From Pseudoxanthomonas broegbernensis (GTDB taxonomy: Bacteria > Pseudomonadota > Gammaproteobacteria > Xanthomonadales > Xanthomonadaceae), in assembly GCF_014202435.1 (NCBI RefSeq), contig NZ_JACHGU010000010.1:1-54458 (forward strand): DNA of 54,458 nucleotides, written 5' to 3'. The notes beneath the pieces were generated by a model, which did not search any database, was not told the origin of the DNA, and saw only the letters and a list, made by a program, of their open reading frames with translations. Positions 50,270 through 54,458 of the stretch are shown piece after piece. Position 1 is the stretch's first letter. Each line of letters begins with the position of its first letter. The translations under genes and the position numbers were made by a program.

Positions 50270-50973
50270 ATGAAGCCATCCTCATCGGCAACTTTATCCA
50301 ACATAGTCGTTGCGGCGCTTTGCTTCTCATTGCCGTCCTGCGGAAGCTCAAGCTCCGAACCGCCGGCTGTTGAGCATAGTGAAGAGGCCCCTGTTATTGA
50401 TCTGTCAGAGATAGTCGGGATAAAGATCGGAGGGGAAAAAATGCACCAGAGTGTGAAAAGACTTATCACTCAACAACAGGCGTTTCGTACGCATCTTTTC
50501 CAAAGAATGCGCCTTGCTGGAAATATCCACTTTTTGGAGAAAAGTATAAGGAGTCGATGAAGAATAGAAATTCATTCGACAAGTTCCCGTCACCGTTAGA
50601 GAACGGCACAAGATTGGACTTTGATCTCGTGTATGAGGAGATGCCTTCTGGCGTCTACCCGAACGCATCAATCACAATAATTGACGGAAAAATCGAAGGA
50701 ATTGATCTCAACACGCGAGCGAGCGATCAAGAGCAAATAAACAAGCTCCTCATACAGAAGTACGGAGCGCCTACAAATTCAAGCATAGGAGCCCTTCAAA
50801 ATAGGTTTGGCGCAAAATATTCTAGAATTGAGTCAAGCTGGGTTATGCCAAGAATGTCTGTGTATTTCTATGGCATCTCATCCAATCCTGATGAAGGATA
50901 CATATCTGCCGTATCTCCCAAGTTGATCGGGTGGTTAAACACTGAAAAAAGCAAGGCAGAGAAATCATTCTAG
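50270..50973 (+). pseudogene. Cassette 11: frameshifted lipoprotein gene
   Basis: An ATG at 50270 opens a lipoprotein (ALCFSLPSCGSSSSEP) running in frame to VGIKIGGEKMHQSVKRL and on to a stop near 50560. From about 50461 a different frame gives protein-like sequence (GVSYASFPKNAPCWKYPLFG and ESMKNRNSFDKFPSPLENG) through to 50973. The offset equals one missing base near 50440-50480. The downstream part could be translated alone from ATG 50557 (138 residues). I treat it as one broken gene; a sequencing error cannot be excluded. Low GC. No family named. Confidence 0.65.
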
Positions 50974-51003
50974 CTTCGTAAAGACAGAGGGGTACGAGTT
51001 GGT

Positions 51004-51063
51004 GCCAAACAATTCATTCGGACTGAATCCGCTTCGCGGGTCGGATTAATTCAAACGTTAGGC
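51004..51063 (+). repeat. attC site 11, divergent
   Basis: GCCAAAC to GTTAGGC, 60 bp. The R'' box has A for T, and arms differ from the array consensus (CGGACTGAATCC and GGATTAATTCAAAC) while keeping pairing. Possibly a foreign or decayed site. Confidence 0.85.
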
Positions 51064-51074
51064 CTACAGAAGCA

Positions 51075-51443
51075 ATGATCACCACTTTGACCGGCCTGCT
51101 GACATTCTTTTTAGGCTTGTTGCTAGGCAACTGGCTATCCATTGGGCGCGACAAGCGAAAGGAGTTTAATGATGCTGTTGCGCCGATACGTAGCTGGCTT
51201 CTCATGCAGCGAGACGAGCTATCGCCGTATAACAAGAGCCCCTCCCGTGACGAAATTGATCTCTTTATCCACTACCTAAGGCCGTGGCAAAGATCGTCGT
51301 TTCGTCGAGACTTGGATAAGCATCGTGCCACTTGCCAAAATTCCATGTATCAAGATAGTGCTGGACAGGCTTGGTATAAGAGCGACGTACCAGAGCTGCA
51401 TCAAGAGTTGGCCACCCTGCTTAAGTACACTGACCGCAGGTAG
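51075..51443 (+). CDS. Cassette 12: single-pass membrane protein
   Basis: A 122-residue protein with an N-terminal hydrophobic helix (LTGLLTFFLGLLLGNWLSIG) followed by a charged soluble domain (RDKRKEFNDAVAPIRSWLL, FIHYLRPWQRSSFRRDLDKH). The layout suggests a membrane-anchored cytoplasmic domain. Its TAG stop is directly before attC. No family recognised. Confidence 0.7.
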   Translation: MITTLTGLLTFFLGLLLGNWLSIGRDKRKEFNDAVAPIRSWLLMQRDELSPYNKSPSRDEIDLFIHYLRPWQRSSFRRDLDKHRATCQNSMYQDSAGQAWYKSDVPELHQELATLLKYTDRR

Positions 51444-51503
51444 GCCTAACAATTCATTCAAGCCGACGCCGCTTCGCGGCGCGGCTTAATTCAGGCGTTA
51501 GGC
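51444..51503 (+). repeat. attC site 12
   Basis: GCCTAAC to GTTAGGC, 60 bp, standard form. Confidence 0.95.
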
Positions 51504-51507
51504 GGCT

Positions 51508-51777
51508 ATGAAAGATTGGCTAGTACCTGCTCTTCTCTTCGTGATGCTCTTACCAGCGCTCAATCTGGTGGCTCGAACAATCACGAGCTCAACTGGTCGC
51601 AGTCGGGTTGTAAGAGGGCCGTGGGGGTTGGTTGCTCCACTAGGGGCCGGCGCTGCCGTACTTGTCGTAGGGGCGCTTCTGGAGCCACCCCTTCCCTGGC
51701 TCGCATTCACAGCAGGCATTGCAACAGGAGCCTTGGGATTGGTCGTGCAATTCTTTGCAGGGCGGCGCGCCGCCTAA
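51508..51777 (+). CDS. Cassette 13: small three-helix membrane protein
   Basis: An 89-residue hydrophobic protein with about three membrane helices (WLVPALLFVMLLPALNLVA, GLVAPLGAGAAVLVVGALL, LAFTAGIATGALGLVVQFF). The ATG is 4 nt after R', so it has no ribosome site of its own. Stop TAA from attC. Unknown function. Confidence 0.7.
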   Translation: MKDWLVPALLFVMLLPALNLVARTITSSTGRSRVVRGPWGLVAPLGAGAAVLVVGALLEPPLPWLAFTAGIATGALGLVVQFFAGRRAA

Positions 51778-51831
51778 CAATTCATTCAAGCCGACGCCGC
51801 TTCGCGGCGCGGCTTAATTCAGGCGTTAGAG
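51772..51831 (+). repeat. attC site 13
   Basis: GCCTAAC to GTTAGAG, 60 bp. The variant R' derives from cassette 14, whose right end is GTCTAAC. Confidence 0.93.
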
Positions 51832-51841
51832 CGCACAATAA

Positions 51842-52231
51842 ATGGCACAAGCACTCAAGCCAATGCTTCCCTACGTTCTTGCCCACCTTCTCCAGGTGCA
51901 TGCCTCGGAGTGGGCGCAAGTATCGAGAGGTCTTGCCTCATATGTTGTGCGGCGTGGCAAGGGGGCTACAGTGATCCTTCGCAGCCCAAAGCTTGGCAGC
52001 GAGCGATTGGTTTCAGCCCGTGTGCTGGTAAAAGCGCCATCGGATAAGGCTGGATGGCAGGATCTTCGCGCACAGCTTCTCAAGACAGACCCACTTGGCT
52101 CAGCGCTTCATCGCTACCTCTTTGTTCCAGAGGCTTCACTTGGTGAGGCGGTTGCAGCAATGAAGCGCAGTCCCGTGCAAGTGCGGTCTAACAATTCATT
52201 CAAGCCGACATTGCTTCGCAATGCGGCTTAA
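51842..52231 (+). CDS. Cassette 14: unknown soluble protein reading into attC
   Basis: A 129-residue protein (LLQVHASEWAQVSRGLASYV, VILRSPKLGSERLVSARVLV) without signal or membrane helices. The usual in-frame TAA of R'' is out of frame here, so the reading frame runs through most of attC, adding SNNSFKPTLLRNAA before stopping. This tail is probably non-functional. No family recognised. Confidence 0.65.
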   Translation: MAQALKPMLPYVLAHLLQVHASEWAQVSRGLASYVVRRGKGATVILRSPKLGSERLVSARVLVKAPSDKAGWQDLRAQLLKTDPLGSALHRYLFVPEASLGEAVAAMKRSPVQVRSNNSFKPTLLRNAA

Positions 52232-52245
52232 TTCAAGCGTTAGGC
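52186..52245 (+). repeat. attC site 14
   Basis: GTCTAAC to GTTAGGC, 60 bp, with the central stem changed to ATTGC/GCAAT. It is translated as the tail of cassette 14. Confidence 0.93.
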
Positions 52246-52262
52246 CGCATTGGGAGAGTGCA

Positions 52263-52617
52263 GTGGCTGATGCATCAACAATCGCAGCATTCCTTGGTGG
52301 CCTTGGCGCCGGGTCTGTCGTCACTGCACTCTTGCAACATCATTTGTCTCGCCGTGCACAGCAGGACGATACGCTTCGTAAAGACCGAAGCGAGGTATAT
52401 GCCGGGCTGTTACAGGCTTTGGAGTCACTTGAAGTGACTGACTCGGTGGAGAACAAGAAGCGCTTTGGCATGGGCTGCTCGCGCTCAAGTTATTGGTTCT
52501 TCCGAGGTAATTGAAGCAATAGCGGCAATGCGCCTCACACCACCAAACTCCAGCCAGCGTGACACCGCGCTGGCGTCCTTGCTGCAATGCATGCGCTCTG
52601 ACCTTCATCCGTCGTAG
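52263..52617 (+). pseudogene. Cassette 15: frameshifted membrane-anchored protein
   Basis: GTG 52263 opens a frame with an N-terminal hydrophobic segment (IAAFLGGLGAGSVVTALLQH) and a helical part ending at 52514 in GMGCSRSSYWFFRGN, which looks unnatural. If one base near 52461 is skipped, the next frame continues sensibly as ALAWAARAQVIGSSEVIEAI and TPPNSSQRDTALASLLQCMR to a TAG at 52615-52617, just before attC. So the gene probably gained one base (CGCTTTG region). The shortened product would be 83 residues. Function unknown. Confidence 0.7.
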
Positions 52618-52623
52618 CATGCG

Positions 52624-52683
52624 GCCTAACAATTCATTCAAGCCGATGCCGCTTCGCGGCACGGCTTAATTCAGGCGTTAGGG
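52624..52683 (+). repeat. attC site 15
   Basis: GCCTAAC to GTTAGGG, 60 bp. The central stem TGCCGC/GCGGCA shows a compensatory C-G to T-A change. Confidence 0.94.
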
Positions 52684-52693
52684 CGCACAAGAG

Positions 52694-53026
52694 ATGTCAT
52701 TGGTCTTCCCGATTTCCATTCTGGCCTTCGCCTGCGTCACCGCGTTCTACCTGTACGCGTTCTTTCGCTTCTATGGCATCGTCAAGTCCGAGAGGCCTGA
52801 TTGGCTGCAGGTTCGGGGCTCCCTGAGCTTCTTCTATGACGGCCTTTCTCGTGCCGGCGATCCAAACGTCCAGATGGAGTTGTTGCGCATTGCCTTTGGG
52901 TCTCGGGCAGGCCAGCTTCGGACACCCATGGCTGCTTCGTACGCCAAGCGCATCCGGTACTTGTTGCCAGTCGGTCTCGTGCTTTTTGTCGTAGGCTTGG
53001 TCGGGGCGCTAGCAAGTGCGCCCTAA
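52694..53026 (+). CDS. Cassette 16: two-helix membrane protein
   Basis: A 110-residue protein with helices at both ends (FPISILAFACVTAFYLYAFF and YLLPVGLVLFVVGLVGALA) and a central cytoplasmic or periplasmic stretch. ATG 52694 is preceded by AAGAGA. Stop TAA from attC. No family recognised. Confidence 0.7.
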   Translation: MSLVFPISILAFACVTAFYLYAFFRFYGIVKSERPDWLQVRGSLSFFYDGLSRAGDPNVQMELLRIAFGSRAGQLRTPMAASYAKRIRYLLPVGLVLFVVGLVGALASAP

Positions 53027-53080
53027 CAATTCATTCAAGCCGAACGGGCTTCGCCCGTCGGCTTAATTCAGGCGTTAGGC
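53021..53080 (+). repeat. attC site 16
   Basis: CCCTAAC to GTTAGGC, 60 bp, central stem CGGGC/GCCCG as in attC 6. Confidence 0.94.
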
Positions 53081-53086
53081 ATCGCA

Positions 53087-53362
53087 ATGAAGTTTCTCGC
53101 GACCATTCTTCTTGTCGTCGGAGCGCTGATAGTGTTCAGCGCCCCCATCGTCGAATGGAAATACATTCAAGTACAGTCAGCTTTCCCTGACGAAGCATCG
53201 GGCCGGGTGCACCAGCGCGTGGTGCGTGGCGGTTCTGTTGTTTATCTAACCCGCGCTGAGTACTGGCTGCACGAGGGGCAATTGGTGGTGGGCATTCTGG
53301 TGCTGGCTGCGGGTGGGCTGCTTCACAAGCGCGCTAAGCGAAGTACGGTGGCCGATGCCTAA
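53087..53362 (+). CDS. Cassette 17: small two-helix membrane protein
   Basis: A 91-residue protein with helices at about residues 3-22 (FLATILLVVGALIVFSAPIV) and 64-82 (GQLVVGILVLAAGGLLHK), and a roughly 40-residue loop between. Stop TAA from attC. Unknown function. Confidence 0.7.
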   Translation: MKFLATILLVVGALIVFSAPIVEWKYIQVQSAFPDEASGRVHQRVVRGGSVVYLTRAEYWLHEGQLVVGILVLAAGGLLHKRAKRSTVADA

Positions 53363-53416
53363 CAATTCATTCAAGCCGACGCCGCTTCGCGGCGCGGCTT
53401 AATTCAGGCGTTAGGT
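53357..53416 (+). repeat. attC site 17
   Basis: GCCTAAC to GTTAGGT, 60 bp, standard form. Confidence 0.95.
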
Positions 53417-53419
53417 GCC

Positions 53420-53893
53420 ATGGACACAGATCGCAAGCCCGAAGATTCAATCACTCAAGTTGAGTCATTGGGTATGTTCAACACGTACTCCGTGGAGGTG
53501 CGGTCAAAGATTGATGGCTTGGTAAAGCAGGTCTTGTTCACTAGCGCAGGCGTTCAAGCCATCACTATTGGCGCGTTCTTGTCGGGCAGCCCACCTCAAC
53601 TCCCCGTCAATGCCATCTACCTGCTCAAGTGTGGCTGGCTCGCTCTGTCCATTAGCATCGTGCTTTCTCTTTGCTTCATGCTTGGCCAAGTTCTCGCAAT
53701 GGTTGCGGTCGGATTTCGCTTCAAAAGCAAGCTAGAGAGCGGCCGTAAAGGCGCGGAGTTGCTGGTAGCTCCGTTGCCAATGCGGATCTTCAATTGGGTC
53801 GTTGGGCTTGGAGCTTTTGTTTCGTGCGCTTTCGGCTCAATGGCGCTCTCGCTTGCTGCAATGCGCCTCGTAGGTGGCCTGGGTGGCACCTAA
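53420..53893 (+). CDS. Cassette 18: multi-pass membrane protein
   Basis: A 157-residue protein: a soluble N-terminal part (PEDSITQVESLGMFNTYSVE), then about three hydrophobic helices (VLFTSAGVQAITIGAFLSG, GWLALSISIVLSLCFMLGQ and FNWVVGLGAFVSCAFGSMAL). The ATG is 3 nt after R'. Stop TAA from attC. Unknown function. Confidence 0.7.
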   Translation: MDTDRKPEDSITQVESLGMFNTYSVEVRSKIDGLVKQVLFTSAGVQAITIGAFLSGSPPQLPVNAIYLLKCGWLALSISIVLSLCFMLGQVLAMVAVGFRFKSKLESGRKGAELLVAPLPMRIFNWVVGLGAFVSCAFGSMALSLAAMRLVGGLGGT

Positions 53894-53947
53894 CAATTCA
53901 TTCAAGCCGAACCCGCTTCGCGGGTCGGCTTAATTCAGGCGTTAGGT
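53888..53947 (+). repeat. attC site 18
   Basis: ACCTAAC to GTTAGGT, 60 bp, central stem CCCGC/GCGGG as in attC 7. Confidence 0.94.
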
Positions 53948-53951
53948 GCCT

Positions 53952-54242
53952 ATGATCTGCCTTCGCGCAAACTTGATAGCTGGAGATGCTCACGATCGGT
54001 TTGCTGCCGGAACCTCGGTTGCAGCGCTCCTGTTCGTGCGTGCTGACAGTTTGGAGGCTGCGGAGGATTTTGCCGTTCAGGAGTTGTCCGGGCGCGGCTG
54101 GTCCAAGATGGGGACTGAGCGTTCAAAGGAAATTACGGACTACTCGCAGTTCGAGCACCAAGACGATGTAGTGGGTCAGGCCTTCAAAGATGCAACGGAG
54201 TCTGGCTTTGGGGTAGTCATCTATCCCGAGCCAGGCACCTAA
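53952..54242 (+). CDS. Cassette 19: small unknown protein, second copy
   Basis: A 96-residue protein nearly identical to the cassette 10 product. The five differences include AEDFAVQ for AEYFAAQ and KMGTE for KMETE. The start lies 4 nt after R' as in cassette 10, and attC supplies the stop. Function unknown. Confidence 0.7.
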   Translation: MICLRANLIAGDAHDRFAAGTSVAALLFVRADSLEAAEDFAVQELSGRGWSKMGTERSKEITDYSQFEHQDDVVGQAFKDATESGFGVVIYPEPGT

Positions 54243-54351
54243 CAATTCATTCAAGCCGACGCCGTCCTCGGTGCCGTTGTGGGCTGCCGCATCTGGAGCG
54301 ATACTCCGCTCGACAGGTCGCGGCCGGCGCGGCTTAACTCAAGTGTTAGGT
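54237..54351 (+). repeat. attC site 19, long form
   Basis: ACCTAAC to GTTAGGT, 115 bp, the same long form as attC 10, with small differences near the R' end (AAGTGTTAGGT against AAGCGTTAGGC). Last attC in the window. Confidence 0.9.
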
Positions 54352-54458
54352 CCTTTATGCTAGTTAGTCGTCCCTGAAAAACCCATCCCACGCATGAGGT
54401 ATAGCCGTTTCCGCGCATTTCCTGCGTGCCGGCACTCCCCGTTTTCGCTACGCTGAGC
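54352..54458. other. Unassigned sequence after the last attC
   Basis: These 107 bp carry no ORF or attC that I can recognise. They may be the start of a twentieth cassette, the end of the array, or the edge of an inserted element. Confidence 0.4.

Noticed and set aside
45951..54351. Regularly spaced 60-bp repeats suggesting a CRISPR array
   Set aside because: Spacers are 300-700 bp and contain genes; the repeats have attC architecture (xxCTAAC ... GTTAGxx) beside an integron integrase, and no cas genes are present.

Overview
The window looks like a chromosome segment of a Lysobacteraceae (Xanthomonadaceae) bacterium: very GC-rich coding DNA with strong third-position GC bias, large TonB-dependent receptors ending in an aromatic residue, and a chromosomal integron. 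This placement rests on gene style and content; no marker gene is present.

Positions 1-37419 read as a catabolic island. A minus-strand operon (7273 down to the left edge) holds a complete 4-oxalocrotonate meta-cleavage branch (dmpC, E, F, G, H, I) followed by an MHS-type transporter, a cytochrome b561 and L-serine dehydratase. A divergent plus-strand operon (7517-11848) holds an M20D aminoacylase, a paired VOC ring-cleavage dioxygenase (one member without its iron ligands, one intact), a class II aldolase-like protein without its zinc ligands, and a secreted ChuX/HutX-like protein. A minus-strand kbl-tdh-gcvH-gcvT operon (15624-11884) faces an XRE-cupin regulator and turns threonine into glycine and C1 units. 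Two paralogous TonB receptors (17511-20507, 33188-36178) are each followed by periplasmic alpha/beta esterases of the Fes/IroE type, four in all. AraC- and GntR-family regulators flank these units, and a shared TCGAAATT element lies in three control regions. A two-component system, a small outer-membrane barrel and a YdiJ-type dehydrogenase are interspersed.

My reading, an inference, is that the island takes up aromatic amide/ester compounds such as catecholate siderophores or their fragments and eats them. Receptors import the ligand, esterases open it, the M20 enzyme splits aroyl-amino acid amides, the dioxygenase opens the ring of a dihydroxybenzoate-like acid, and the meta pathway gives pyruvate and acetyl-CoA. 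Serine dehydratase would consume serine (enterobactin type), and Tdh/Kbl/Gcv would consume threonine and glycine (bacillibactin type). A recurring, unrecognised periplasmic module of about 60 residues joins two of the esterases and a stand-alone protein.

Positions 37420-44337 are more ordinary: tyrB with a terminator, a third TonB receptor, an FAD/NAD(P) protein, phhA, and a divergent Lrp/AsnC regulator. From 44347 to the right edge lies an integron: intI on the minus strand, a candidate attI, then 19 attC sites and 19 gene cassettes on the plus strand. The cassettes are visibly lower in GC than the flank and mostly encode small membrane or unknown proteins, plus a NYN/PIN nuclease-like protein, a VOC protein and a lipoprotein. 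Two cassettes are frameshifted, one is present twice with an unusual 115-bp attC, and in 13 of 19 the attC itself supplies the stop codon.
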